Assembly: GCF_006658505.1 (NCBI RefSeq)
Contig: NZ_VFUZ01000002.1
Coordinates: 1 to 64,000, forward strand
Length of the DNA: 64,000 nt
Reading direction: 5' to 3'
Source of the DNA: Mesorhizobium sp. B2-4-15
GTDB lineage: Bacteria; Pseudomonadota; Alphaproteobacteria; Rhizobiales; Rhizobiaceae
The notes beneath the pieces were generated by a model, which saw only the letters and a list, made by a program, of their open reading frames with translations, was not told the DNA's origin and searched no databases. Shown here piece by piece: positions 1 to 8,383 of this stretch (the first letter of the stretch is position 1; each line of letters begins with the position of its first letter). The position numbers and the translations under genes are program-made.

Positions 1-237
1 GTAGATCGAGGTGTTGATCAGCGCGCCCTTGAAGTCGCGCCCGACCGAACTCGGCCCGAAGATCTCGCGGAAATTGTCGAGCCCGATGAAGCTGGCGCTG
101 GAAAAGGGCGTCTGCGTCGACCAGTCCTGGAAGGATAGCCAGATGGTGAGCAGCATCGGCAACAGGATGAAGATGCCGATCAGCGTCACGGCGGGCGCCA
201 GCATGATGCCCGCCGAGGCACGGTATCTCTGAATCAT
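1..237 (-). CDS. sugar ABC transporter permease, N-terminal part (cut by window edge)
   Basis: Only the first 79 codons are present; the gene runs off the left edge. The translation starts MIQRYRASAGIMLAPAVTLIG and has one clear membrane segment at about residues 10-30. A FIGLDNF-type motif near residue 52 follows, which is typical of MalF/UgpA-class permeases of carbohydrate importers. The ATG shares its A with the stop of the binding-protein gene upstream (TAATG at 239-235), so the two are translationally coupled in one operon. Substrate cannot be told from this fragment. It would form the membrane channel with a second permease and an ATPase beyond the edge. Confidence 0.85.
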   Translation of the reverse strand, partial: MIQRYRASAGIMLAPAVTLIGIFILLPMLLTIWLSFQDWSTQTPFSSASFIGLDNFREIFGPSSVGRDFKGALINTSIY

Positions 238-1529
238 TACTTCGCGGCGCGTTCCAGAATCGAGGCGGCGTCGGCCTGTGCCGTCGGCTGTGCATCCTTG
301 GCCGAGACCTGCCCATACTGCAACGCCTCGAGCGTCTGCTGCAGGGATTCTGAAAATTCCTGTCCGCCCGGCACGACCGGGAAGGGTTTTGCGTCGGCCA
401 GCACGCTGACATAGCCCGACAGGAATGCGGAGCCGAGCTTGTCCCTGTGCGCCTCGATGTCGGAGGTGCGCGAGGGCAGGATGCCCATCGACATCAATAT
501 GTCGGACATGGCCGACGCGCCGTTCTTGCCCGACTTCGGGCCGTTCAGCCAGGCCAGGAAATCCCACGCCGCCTTCTGCTCGGCCGCGCCGGCATTGGCG
601 TTGACCACCGTCATCCAGGAATAGGAGATCGGATGCGGCTTGTCGCCGCTTGGGCCTACGGGGATGGGTGCTGTGGCGATGTCGGCGAACTTGTCGCCCA
701 TACCGGTCTTCAGCGCGCTCTCCCACCAGTTGGCCATGATGATCATGCCGGTCTTGCCGGAGACGAAGTTGTCGAGAAACGGTCCGGTGGTGTTGGCGTC
801 GGCGGTGGCCATCGCCGGCACGCTGGCGCCCGACTTGATCAGATCCTCATAGAGCTGGAAAGTTTCGCCGGCCTGTTTGCTGTCCAGCATCGGCTTGCCG
901 TCCTTGACGAGGTCGCCGCCATTGGAGACCAGCAGCGAGGCGAAGGGATGGACGACGCCCGCCGCCCAGGAATTGATCATGCCGAAACCCTGCTGTCCGG
1001 CATCCTTGTTGGTCAGCTTCTTGGCGGCATCCTTAAACTCGTCCCAGGTCTTGGGTGCGGCAGCGATCCCGGCCTGCTTGAACAGCGCCTTGTTGTAGTT
1101 CAGCGCATAGACATCGATCTCGTTGGGAATGCCGTAGAGCTTACCGCCGACCGAGGCGGCGCTGGCGACGCCCGCCGGCCAGGAGGCCTTCACCTCGCTG
1201 GCGACCGCTTCGGGGGCGGGCGCGACCAGTTTGTCGCGGGCCAGTTCGGGCAGCCACAGATCGTAGATGCCGCCGATCGTCGGACCGTCCGCGGCGCCGC
1301 CCTGGGAGCGAAGCGTGGTCAGGAGATCACCGAAGGGAACGGCGCGCACGGTGATGCTGACGTCCGGATTGGTCTTCGCGTAGTCCTTCGCCGCCGCTTC
1401 GAGCAGCGTGACGGTCTCGGGCGACCAGTGCGTGAGATAGGAGATGTTGACGGATTGTGCCCAGCCGGTGGCGGGCAGGATGGCAAGGCCCACGGCCAGT
1501 GCCAGTTTCGAAGTCCAGGCCAGAGACAT
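237..1529 (-). CDS. sugar ABC transporter substrate-binding protein (family 1)
   Basis: A 430-residue periplasmic binding protein that would capture a sugar for the permease gene overlapping its stop codon. It starts MSLAWTSKLALAVGLAILPATGWAQ and has a Sec signal peptide with likely cleavage after GWA, near residue 23. The mature part resembles the MalE/UgpB-like family 1 lobes (WDEFKDAAKKL, then MIIMANWWESA). The ATG at 1529 is chosen because GGGGAGG lies six bases upstream; an ATG at 1535 abuts that site and is less likely. It is divergent from the gene at 1853, so the two ABC systems share one control region. Substrate is unknown. Confidence 0.85.
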   Translation of the reverse strand: MSLAWTSKLALAVGLAILPATGWAQSVNISYLTHWSPETVTLLEAAAKDYAKTNPDVSITVRAVPFGDLLTTLRSQGGAADGPTIGGIYDLWLPELARDKLVAPAPEAVASEVKASWPAGVASAASVGGKLYGIPNEIDVYALNYNKALFKQAGIAAAPKTWDEFKDAAKKLTNKDAGQQGFGMINSWAAGVVHPFASLLVSNGGDLVKDGKPMLDSKQAGETFQLYEDLIKSGASVPAMATADANTTGPFLDNFVSGKTGMIIMANWWESALKTGMGDKFADIATAPIPVGPSGDKPHPISYSWMTVVNANAGAAEQKAAWDFLAWLNGPKSGKNGASAMSDILMSMGILPSRTSDIEAHRDKLGSAFLSGYVSVLADAKPFPVVPGGQEFSESLQQTLEALQYGQVSAKDAQPTAQADAASILERAAK

Positions 1530-1852
1530 CCTCATCCTCCCCTCAGGCTTAGCGATCGCGATGACGTTATGACAACATGAAGCGATGGCGCAAGGGTCTG
1601 TTTGCGAAAAAGCGGTATCGGCCGCAGATATGATTTTCCTCCGTTCGATTTCAAGGAGAAATTTATTCATATAGAACAACATATTAATCTGACATGTCCG
1701 TTGATTTATGCTCGTCGTGTCGCTCTGGCGGCATGTCAGACCTCTTGCGAATGATGCTATGTCATTATAATGACTCTGGCGGAGCGAATGACTCTTTCGC
1801 GGCCTCGACGTCCCGCGAAACGCCAAAGACTGAGAACAATGGGAGACTGGCA
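1530..1852. promoter_or_regulatory. divergent promoter region between two sugar ABC operons
   Basis: This 323-bp gap separates two divergent binding-protein genes and is AT-richer than its flanks. It contains a perfect 14-bp palindrome, GTCATTATAATGAC, at 1761-1774, about 80 bp before the rightward start codon. It also has a direct repeat ATGAC-gtt-ATGAC near 1560-1572 on the leftward side. The GntR/HutC-type regulator in the rightward operon (6569) is a reasonable candidate to bind here, but that is inference. I see no credible coding sequence in it. Confidence 0.5.
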
Positions 1853-3124
1853 ATGAGCATGCTTTCAATTCATCGACGTGCGGCGCTTGGGCTGATCGGC
1901 GGCCTTGCCGCCGCTTGCGCCGGCGTCTTCACCGCGCTCCCGGCAAAGGCCGACAGCGCGGTGACGCTGTGGAGCTGGCGCACCGAGGACGAGCCCGCGA
2001 TGCGCCGCATCTTCGACGCGTTCGAGGCGAAAAACCCGGGCATCAAGGTCAATATCCAGTTCACGCCGGATGCCGACTACCAGAACCGGCTGAGCACGGC
2101 GTTGCGCGGCGGGCGCGGGCCCGATATCGCCCAGCTCAAGGCCTATGGCGAATTGCAGCCTTTCGTCGACGCGGGCTATCTCGATGCGCTCGACGACAGC
2201 GTGCCGGAGTTGAAGAAGATGCCGGACGCCGCCCTTGGCGGCGCGCGCGGCCGCACCGATGGCCAGCTCTATGGCGTGCCCTATTCGGTGCCGATGATGG
2301 GCGTCTTCTACAACAGGGATATCTTTGCCGCCCGAGGCATCGAGATCCCCAGGACCTACAAGGATTTCGTCACCGCCTGCGAGAAGCTGAAGGACGCCGG
2401 CATCACTCCGATCGCCACCGGTGGCGCCAACGGCTCCGCCTGGGAGCTGGAGATCGGCGTTGGCGTGATCGGTCCGACCGTCTACGGCCCCGGCTTCTAC
2501 GATGAGATGATGACCGGCAAGGCGACCTTCGAGGATCCGCGCTATGTCGCGGCACTGAAGCGCTTCGCTGATCTGAAACCGTATTTCCCCGATGGCTTCG
2601 CCGGCATCGACTATACCACCGCGACGCAGCAGTTCATCGGCGGCAAGGCGGCGATGTTCCTTGGCGGCTCCTTCGAGAACGGCAGCTTCAAGTCGCAGAA
2701 CCCCAAGCTGAAATTCTCGATCTTCCCGTTCCCGGCCGATGATGCAGGGGCAAAGCTCTACACCTCGGCCTTCTCGGATGGCTCCTATGGCCTCGTCTCC
2801 GAAAGCGCCAACAAGGAGGCCGCCACCAAGGTGCTGGACTTCATGGCGTCGGCCGAATTCGCGCAGATGTTCGCCGACGAGCTCGGTTGGCCACCGGCCC
2901 GCACCGACGTCAAGATCAAGGATCCGGTGCTGGCCGAAATGATGGAGATGTCGAAGAACTCGACGCCCTATCTGACGCTGGTGGGTTTCCGCTGGCAGTC
3001 GCCGACGGCATCCTCGGTGCTGCAGTCGGAGATCATCGACATGATCGAAGGCAACATCGCGCCGGAAAAATTGGCCGCGGACATGCAGGCCGCCGTCGCC
3101 ACCTGGTTCAAGCCGAAGCAGTAA
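1853..3124 (+). CDS. sugar ABC transporter substrate-binding protein (family 1)
   Basis: A 423-residue periplasmic binding protein, first gene of a rightward operon. The N-terminus MSMLSIHRRAALGLIGGLAAACAG carries an RR pair before a hydrophobic stretch. It could be a Sec or a weak Tat signal, with cleavage near AKA-DS (about residue 34). The body has family 1 features such as VTLWSWR, GVPYSVPMMGVFYN and a C-terminal lobe helix. The ATG at 1853 is preceded by GGGAG with seven-base spacing; a longer reading from 1694 has no such site and no signal peptide. The following permeases, deacetylase-like protein, ROK kinase and SIS protein suggest an amino sugar or related hexose. The substrate itself is not readable. 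Confidence 0.85.
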   Translation: MSMLSIHRRAALGLIGGLAAACAGVFTALPAKADSAVTLWSWRTEDEPAMRRIFDAFEAKNPGIKVNIQFTPDADYQNRLSTALRGGRGPDIAQLKAYGELQPFVDAGYLDALDDSVPELKKMPDAALGGARGRTDGQLYGVPYSVPMMGVFYNRDIFAARGIEIPRTYKDFVTACEKLKDAGITPIATGGANGSAWELEIGVGVIGPTVYGPGFYDEMMTGKATFEDPRYVAALKRFADLKPYFPDGFAGIDYTTATQQFIGGKAAMFLGGSFENGSFKSQNPKLKFSIFPFPADDAGAKLYTSAFSDGSYGLVSESANKEAATKVLDFMASAEFAQMFADELGWPPARTDVKIKDPVLAEMMEMSKNSTPYLTLVGFRWQSPTASSVLQSEIIDMIEGNIAPEKLAADMQAAVATWFKPKQ

Positions 3125-3176
3125 GGAGCCGGGCCGACCGCCTCGCGGCCGGCCTCTCGTCCGGACAGAACAGCGC

Positions 3177-4109
3177 ATGATCAACCCCCGCCGAACAAGC
3201 AGCCTGAGGCGCACGCAGCAGCGCATGGCCGTGCTTTTCATCCTGCCGGCGCTGGCTGTCTACGCCCTGTTCGTCCTCTATCCCCTGGCGATGTCGCTTT
3301 GGGGCAGCTTCTTCATCTGGAAGGGGCTGCGCATGGTCGAGTTCGCCGGCCTGTCGAATTTTTCGAGGCTGTTCGTCTTCCCCAGCAATGCCCGGCTCTA
3401 CGGCGCGCTTTGGCACAACACCGCCTGGTTCTTCGGCATCATGGTCTTCCAGAACGGTGTCGGCCTGCTGTTCGCGTGGCTGCTGTTCCTGCGCGACAGG
3501 GGCGCGGCCTTCTTCCAGTCGGTGTTCTTCTTCCCGGCGGTGCTCAGCCCGGTCATCGTCGGTGCGCTTTGGCGGCTGCTTCTGGCGCCGGGCGGGGTCG
3601 TCGAATGGGCTCTCAACGGGCTCGGCCTGCATCAGGGCAGCCTCACCGTGCTCGGCAACAGCCATACGGCGCTCGGCATGCTGATCGCCGTCGACGCCTG
3701 GAACTGGATGGGCCTGCCGGTGCTGATCTACACGGCGGGCCTGAGACAAATTTCCGGCCAGATATTCGAGGCGGCGAAACTCGACGGCGCCGGCAACGCG
3801 CGCATGCTGTTCTCCATCGCGCTGCCGCTCTTGATACCAGCGCTCGGCACGCTGACGACGCTGTCGTTCATCAACACTTTCAACCAGTTCGATATCGTCT
3901 ACGTAATGCAAGGCGTGCAGGGCAATCCGAGCTACGCGACCGACACGCTGGTGACCTATTTCTACCGGCTGGCCTTTGGCGCGGAGGGAGCTGTCGGCAT
4001 CACCGATATCGGCCTCGCGCTGGCGCTCGGCACCATGCTGTTCCTGATACTCAGCATGGGCACGCTGTTGATGCTGCGCTTCTTCGACCGCCGGACGGTG
4101 CAGTTATGA
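3177..4109 (+). CDS. sugar ABC transporter permease (MalF/UgpA type)
   Basis: A 310-residue inner-membrane protein with about six hydrophobic segments, the first at residues 18-40 (VLFILPALAVYALFVLYPLAM). The EAA loop that contacts the ATPase is visible as FEAAKLDGAGNARMLFSIALP at about residues 198-218. It lies 52 bp after the binding protein and overlaps the next permease by ATGA. It pairs with that second permease to form the channel. No ATPase gene lies in this operon, so the pair must borrow one encoded elsewhere; the MalK-type ATPase at 22600 is one possible partner. Confidence 0.9.
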   Translation: MINPRRTSSLRRTQQRMAVLFILPALAVYALFVLYPLAMSLWGSFFIWKGLRMVEFAGLSNFSRLFVFPSNARLYGALWHNTAWFFGIMVFQNGVGLLFAWLLFLRDRGAAFFQSVFFFPAVLSPVIVGALWRLLLAPGGVVEWALNGLGLHQGSLTVLGNSHTALGMLIAVDAWNWMGLPVLIYTAGLRQISGQIFEAAKLDGAGNARMLFSIALPLLIPALGTLTTLSFINTFNQFDIVYVMQGVQGNPSYATDTLVTYFYRLAFGAEGAVGITDIGLALALGTMLFLILSMGTLLMLRFFDRRTVQL

Positions 4110-4963
4110 GCGCGCTGGCCATTTCCCGCGGGCCGGCCCTCTCGCGGCAGCTTGCGCGTTTGCCGGGCTGGATGGTGCTGATTGTCTGGACATCGGCCGT
4201 TCTCCTGCCGCTATACATCCTCGTCGTCTCCTGCTTCAAGACCACCGCCGAGATCTACGCCAACCGGCTTGGCCTGCCCACGAGTTGGGCCTTCGACAAT
4301 TTCGTCCGGGCGTGGACACACGCCGATCTCGGTCACAATTTCATCAACAGCCTGATCGTCACCGGCGGCGCGGTGACCCTCACCATCGTCGTCTCGGCCA
4401 TGGCCGCCTATCCGCTCAGCCGTTATAGGCTCGGCTGGAACGCCATCATGCTCGGCCTGTTCCTGTCGGGCATCATGCTTCCGATCCGGCTGGCCTCGGT
4501 CGAGCTGTTCACGCTGATGCGCAATCTCGGCCTCCTGGATTCGCTGACCGGGCTGATCCTGGTCTATTCGGCGATCCGCATTCCCTTCGCCGTCTTCATC
4601 TTCGCCAATTTCATGCGCGTGTTGCCCTCCGAACTCGACGAGGCAGCGCGCATGGATGGCGCCGGCGAGGTGCGCATCCTGTTCCAGATCATCCTGCCGA
4701 TGGTGAAGCCGGCGGTCTCGATCGTCGCCATCTTCACCGCCATCGCGGTGTGGAACGACTTCTTCTTCCCGCTGATCTTCATCTTCAACGACCGCTACAA
4801 GACCGTGCCGCTGGCGATCAGCGTTTTCGTCGGCCAGTTCCGCACCGACTGGGGCCTTGTGTTCGCCTCGCTGGCGATCTCCATGGCGCCGATCCTGATC
4901 ATGTATTGTCTGCTTGCCCGCCAGATTCGTGAGGGCGTCGGCGCCGGGGGAGGCATGAAATGA
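4106..4963 (+). CDS. sugar ABC transporter permease (MalG/UgpE type)
   Basis: A 285-residue permease with about six membrane segments. The EAA motif LDEAARMDGAGEVRILFQII lies at about residues 178-197. The start at 4106 forms an ATGA overlap with the previous permease, giving strict coupling. The C-terminal end overlaps the deacetylase-like gene in the same way. It is the second half of the channel fed by the binding protein at 1853. Confidence 0.9.
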   Translation: MSALAISRGPALSRQLARLPGWMVLIVWTSAVLLPLYILVVSCFKTTAEIYANRLGLPTSWAFDNFVRAWTHADLGHNFINSLIVTGGAVTLTIVVSAMAAYPLSRYRLGWNAIMLGLFLSGIMLPIRLASVELFTLMRNLGLLDSLTGLILVYSAIRIPFAVFIFANFMRVLPSELDEAARMDGAGEVRILFQIILPMVKPAVSIVAIFTAIAVWNDFFFPLIFIFNDRYKTVPLAISVFVGQFRTDWGLVFASLAISMAPILIMYCLLARQIREGVGAGGGMK

Positions 4964-5700
4964 TCGAGGACAGGATCTACGCCGCGAACTCGATCCTGGT
5001 CGTCGGGGCGCATGCCTTCGATGCCGAGGTGATCGCCGGGCCGCTGGCGGCCGCCGCCGTCAAGCGTGGCGCGGCAGTCACCTTCCTGCATCTGACCATG
5101 GGCGAGCAGGGCCATCCCTGTCTCATCCCCGCGCATTATTGCGTGCAGAAGGAAGAAGAAGCGGGCAGGGCGGCGACGCGCCTTGGCGTGGCCGTGCGCG
5201 ACCTTGGCCTGCACGACGCCTTCCTGCCTTCCGATGACGAGACGGCACTGAAAGTCTGCGACGTTATCCGCGAACTGAGGCCGGAGGTGGTTATCACCCA
5301 CTGGCACGGCAGCTGGCACAAGGACCATCGCGCCGCCGCCCATCTCACGCAGACCGGTATCTTCTTTTCGGCGCTACCGACGCTGGTGCGCGACCACGCC
5401 GCACACACGCCGGGCCTGCTGCTGTTCGGCGAGAACTGGGAGGATGATGACGGTTTCCGGCCCGAGCATCTCGTCGATGTCAGCGACGGCTTCGGGGCGT
5501 GGAGCGAGGCTGTCCACGAATATGAGCTGGCGCGGGGCTTAAGCAGCTTTCCCTATGTCGACTATTACAGCGCCCTCTATCGGCTGCGTGGCTGCCTGCG
5601 CGGCACGCGCCACGCGCAGGCCTTCGCGGCGGCCTCGCATTCGTGGAACGCCGGCAGCGGCCTGTTCGCGCCGCCAGCCAGTGGAGATAGCGGCCGATGA
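4960..5700 (+). CDS. PIG-L / LmbE-family protein with altered active site
   Basis: A 246-residue cytoplasmic protein of the PIG-L (LmbE, MshB) fold, a family of zinc-dependent de-N-acetylases of GlcNAc-type substrates. The first motif, normally AHPDDE, reads AHAFDA here (A17-A22). Zinc ligands H18 and D21 remain, but the aspartate that serves as general base is Phe20. The second motif HKDHR (H120, D122, H123) is intact. The gene overlaps both neighbours by ATGA and sits between the transporter and a ROK kinase. That position would fit deacetylation of an imported N-acetyl sugar, but loss of the base means it may hydrolyse something else or only bind. Family is certain; activity is doubtful. 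Confidence 0.85.
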   Translation: MIEDRIYAANSILVVGAHAFDAEVIAGPLAAAAVKRGAAVTFLHLTMGEQGHPCLIPAHYCVQKEEEAGRAATRLGVAVRDLGLHDAFLPSDDETALKVCDVIRELRPEVVITHWHGSWHKDHRAAAHLTQTGIFFSALPTLVRDHAAHTPGLLLFGENWEDDDGFRPEHLVDVSDGFGAWSEAVHEYELARGLSSFPYVDYYSALYRLRGCLRGTRHAQAFAAASHSWNAGSGLFAPPASGDSGR

Positions 5701-6572
5701 CACGGGTTCTGGCCGTCGATCTCGGCGGCACCAATCTGCGCGCCGCCCTCTCTACCGGAGATATCGGAGCGCTGGAGATGCTGAGCCGCGAGCCTGCGCC
5801 GGCAAGTCTCGACGCTTTCGTCGCCCGCATCCACACCTTGTGCGCGGACGCCGGCTCGGTCGAGGCGCTCGGCATTGCCGTGCCGGGGCTGGTCGAGGGT
5901 ACCGTCTGCCGCTGGATTCCGAACCTGCCATTCCTCGACGGCGTCGACATCCAGGGTCTGTTTCCAGATCTATCGATCGCGCTTGGCAATGATGCGCAGA
6001 TCGCGTTGCTGGCGGAGGCAGCCGAAGGCGGCGCGAAAGGCATGTCGGACGCCATCCTGCTGGCCATCGGCACCGGCATCGGCTCGGCCGTGTTGGCCAA
6101 TGGCCGTATCGTTGCCGGCGCGCATGGCGGCGCCTGCTCGTTCGGCTGGGCCTGCGCCGACGTCAAGGATCACGGCCAGGAGCGCAGCGGCTGGCTGGAG
6201 CGCGTCGCTTCGGGCCGGGCGCTCGATGTCCTGGCCAGCGAGATCGGGCTCGCCGACGGCCGCCAGCTGATCGCGGCGGCCCAGGCCGGCGAACTGGCCG
6301 CGATGACCCTGTTGGAACTGCCGGCGCGCCGGCTCGGCACAGCGCTTGCCGGCGCTGTCGCTCTGCTCGATCCGCAGGCGGTGCTGATATCAGGTGGGTT
6401 GGCCGAAGCACTGGATGTGATGCGCCCGCCGCTGCTGGCCGCGCTGCGCCGTCAGTTGCCGTCGCATCTGCGCGGCATCGAGGTACAGCCCGGCCGGTTC
6501 GGCCCAAGTGCCGGTCTTGTCGGGGCGGCACTTGCCGGCCGTATGGGGGAAGGGTGGAGGCAAGTGCGATGA
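5697..6572 (+). CDS. ROK-family sugar kinase-like protein lacking the zinc motif
   Basis: A 291-residue ASKHA-fold protein. The phosphate-1 motif VLAVDLGGTNLRAAL is at residues 4-18, the ND motif LGNDAQIALLAEA near 96-108, and the phosphate-2 motif AIGTGIGSAVLANG near 122-135. ROK enzymes usually phosphorylate glucose, GlcNAc, ManNAc or fructose. The usual ROK zinc site (GH followed by CxCGxxGC) is replaced by GGACSFGWACADVKDHGQ, so the cysteine cluster is missing. It has no N-terminal helix-turn-helix, so it is a kinase rather than a repressor. It would phosphorylate the imported sugar before the SIS protein acts. Confidence 0.85.
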   Translation: MTRVLAVDLGGTNLRAALSTGDIGALEMLSREPAPASLDAFVARIHTLCADAGSVEALGIAVPGLVEGTVCRWIPNLPFLDGVDIQGLFPDLSIALGNDAQIALLAEAAEGGAKGMSDAILLAIGTGIGSAVLANGRIVAGAHGGACSFGWACADVKDHGQERSGWLERVASGRALDVLASEIGLADGRQLIAAAQAGELAAMTLLELPARRLGTALAGAVALLDPQAVLISGGLAEALDVMRPPLLAALRRQLPSHLRGIEVQPGRFGPSAGLVGAALAGRMGEGWRQVR

Positions 6573-7339
6573 GCGAAGCGAGCTTTCAGCAGCCGGACCG
6601 CAGGCGGCCGGAGCCGCTCTGGTATCAGGTCGAGGAGGCGATCCGCGCCATCGTCAAGAGCGGCGAGTGGGCAACCGGTGATCAGATCCCGGCGGAGGAC
6701 CGGCTGTGCGCGCTGTTCGGCGTCAGCCGCATCACGTTGCGCCACGCGCTGCGCAACCTGGAGGAAGGCGGGCTGCTGCGGCGCGAGCATGGCCGCGGCA
6801 CCTTCGTGCGCTCCACCACGCTGGTCGCCGGCACCCGCGAACTCACCAGCTTCACCCAGGAAATGGGCAATATGGGCGTGGTCGCCGGCTCGCGCCTGCT
6901 CGACTGCAGCCTGACGACCGCCAATGCGGCGGCGGCTGGTGCACTGGAGATAGAAGAGGGAGACCCGGTCGTGCGCATCCGGCGTCTAAGGCTTGGCAAC
7001 AGCGAGCCGATCGGCATCCAGACGGCGCAGCTGTCGGCCGCGCGCGTGCCGGGTTTCCTCGATGCCGGCCTGCTGCAGGGCTCGCTCTACGAGGCGCTGG
7101 AACGCCACTATGGCATCGTGCCGGTCGCGGCGCGCGAGAATTACCGTGTCGGTGCGGTGGGGGCGGCCGATGCCGAACTACTCGATCTGCCCGCCGGCAG
7201 CCCGGCCTTCATCGTCGAGCGCATCACCACCGACGAGCGCGGCCCGTTCGAATTCACCGTCTCGATCATGCGGGGCGATCGCTACGAAATCCGCTCGACG
7301 CTGCGCGCCGGGCGCGTCCCGTCAGCCACCAGAAGCTGA
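6569..7339 (+). CDS. GntR-family regulator (HutC subfamily, UTRA domain)
   Basis: A 256-residue transcription factor. Residues about 16-80 form a winged helix (PLWYQVEEAIRAIVKSGEW, then FGVSRITLRHALRNLEEGGLL and RREHGRGTFV). A UTRA effector domain follows, with the typical YEALERHYGI segment. HutC-type regulators sense small metabolites, often phosphosugars such as GlcN-6-P. The ATG at 6569 overlaps the ROK stop (ATGA) and has GGAGG eight bases upstream. Lying inside the operon, it probably controls the promoter region at 1530-1852; the palindrome GTCATTATAATGAC there is a candidate site. Confidence 0.9.
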   Translation: MSEASFQQPDRRRPEPLWYQVEEAIRAIVKSGEWATGDQIPAEDRLCALFGVSRITLRHALRNLEEGGLLRREHGRGTFVRSTTLVAGTRELTSFTQEMGNMGVVAGSRLLDCSLTTANAAAAGALEIEEGDPVVRIRRLRLGNSEPIGIQTAQLSAARVPGFLDAGLLQGSLYEALERHYGIVPVAARENYRVGAVGAADAELLDLPAGSPAFIVERITTDERGPFEFTVSIMRGDRYEIRSTLRAGRVPSATRS

Positions 7340-7375
7340 TCCATCCCAAGCCGACACTTAAACAGGAGTATCCAC

Positions 7376-8167
7376 GTGTCCGATCTCTACATTCCCCGCC
7401 TGACCGCCCTCATCGAACAGGCTTCGAAAGCCAATCAGGAGGCCTTCGGCCAGGCTGCCAGCCGCTTTGCCGACTCGCTTGAAAGCGGCGGGCTGGTTCA
7501 CCTCTATGGCTCGGGCCATTCGGTGCTGCCGGTACAGGAAGTGTTCCCCCGCTACGGCAGCTATGTCGGCTTCAACCCGCTGACCGACCCGCGCGTGATG
7601 TGGCACAATGTGCTCGGCGCCGGCGGCGTGCGCGAGCTTTTGTGGCTTGAGCGGACCGAGAAATACGCCGAGAAGTTCCTCGATCATCAGCCCCTCAACA
7701 AGGGCGATTCCATCATCATCTTCGGCCATAGCGGCCGCAACTCGTCCGGTATCGACACCGCTCTCTATGCCAAGAAGCGCGGCATCTTCGTCGTCGCCGT
7801 GACCAGCAAGAACAATCTCGACAAGCCGGCGACGCATTCTTCCGGCAAGCGGCTGGCGGACGCGGCCGACCTTGTCATCGACACCTGCTCGCCGATCGAG
7901 GACGCGATCGTGCCAGTCGAGGGCTGGAGCCGTCCGGTCTCCGGCTCGTCGACCGTGCTCGCCATGATCCTGGCACACGAACTGATCGCGCGCACCGCCG
8001 AGCAGCTTGCCAAGCGCGGCATCGAACTGCCGGTCTTCGCCTCGCCGACCATTGCTGGCGTGACGCTGCACGACACCGACGTCATCTATGGCGTCTACCG
8101 CGAACGCATGCTGGAAGCGCAGAAGAAGCACCTGCCGACCTTCCAGGCCACGATGCGCGGCGAGTGA
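7376..8167 (+). CDS. SIS-domain phosphosugar-binding protein (COG4821-like)
   Basis: A 263-residue protein with one SIS domain. It resembles the uncharacterised phosphosugar-binding group that begins with a helix and LYGSGHSVLP. A second SIS strand-loop is IIIFGHSGRNSSGIDTALYAKK near residues 112-133. Members act as sugar-phosphate isomerases, deaminases or etherases. The start is GTG at 7376, with AGGAG seven bases upstream. It closes the operon of transporter, deacetylase-like protein, ROK kinase and regulator, so it may be the step after phosphorylation. The exact reaction is not readable. Confidence 0.8.
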   Translation: MSDLYIPRLTALIEQASKANQEAFGQAASRFADSLESGGLVHLYGSGHSVLPVQEVFPRYGSYVGFNPLTDPRVMWHNVLGAGGVRELLWLERTEKYAEKFLDHQPLNKGDSIIIFGHSGRNSSGIDTALYAKKRGIFVVAVTSKNNLDKPATHSSGKRLADAADLVIDTCSPIEDAIVPVEGWSRPVSGSSTVLAMILAHELIARTAEQLAKRGIELPVFASPTIAGVTLHDTDVIYGVYRERMLEAQKKHLPTFQATMRGE

Positions 8168-8178
8168 TATCGCGAGAT

Positions 8179-8199
8179 CGGGGAGGCGTTGCCTCCCCG
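8179..8199. terminator. hairpin terminator between convergent operons
   Basis: CGGGGAGGC, loop GTT, GCCTCCCCG: a perfect 9-bp stem 12 bp after the SIS gene stop. There is no strong T-run after it, so it may work as an intrinsic terminator only weakly. The rest of 8168-8383 shows no convincing gene. Confidence 0.55.
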
Positions 8200-8383
8200 G
8201 TTCGGTTGCCACCGTCCGAGCAGTTGCGCTCGACGGCTTTGAGATGCGCCAACATGGCGTCTGGCGCTCTCTGGATCACGCCGTGGCAGCGCATCGAAAA
8301 CGGTCTGATGCTCGTCGGCCGCGATCTGGAAGCCCGCCGCACCACGGGGGCGCTGGTCCTCGTGCCGAGGTCGTAACTGCGGA

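Noticed and set aside
1694..1852. Long N-terminal extension of the binding protein at 1853
   Set aside because: It would cross the palindrome and promoter region and hide the signal peptide; the ATG at 1853 has a proper ribosome site.
8164..8376. 70-residue rightward frame after the SIS gene
   Set aside because: It starts inside the SIS stop area, runs through the terminator hairpin, has no ribosome site and no recognisable family.
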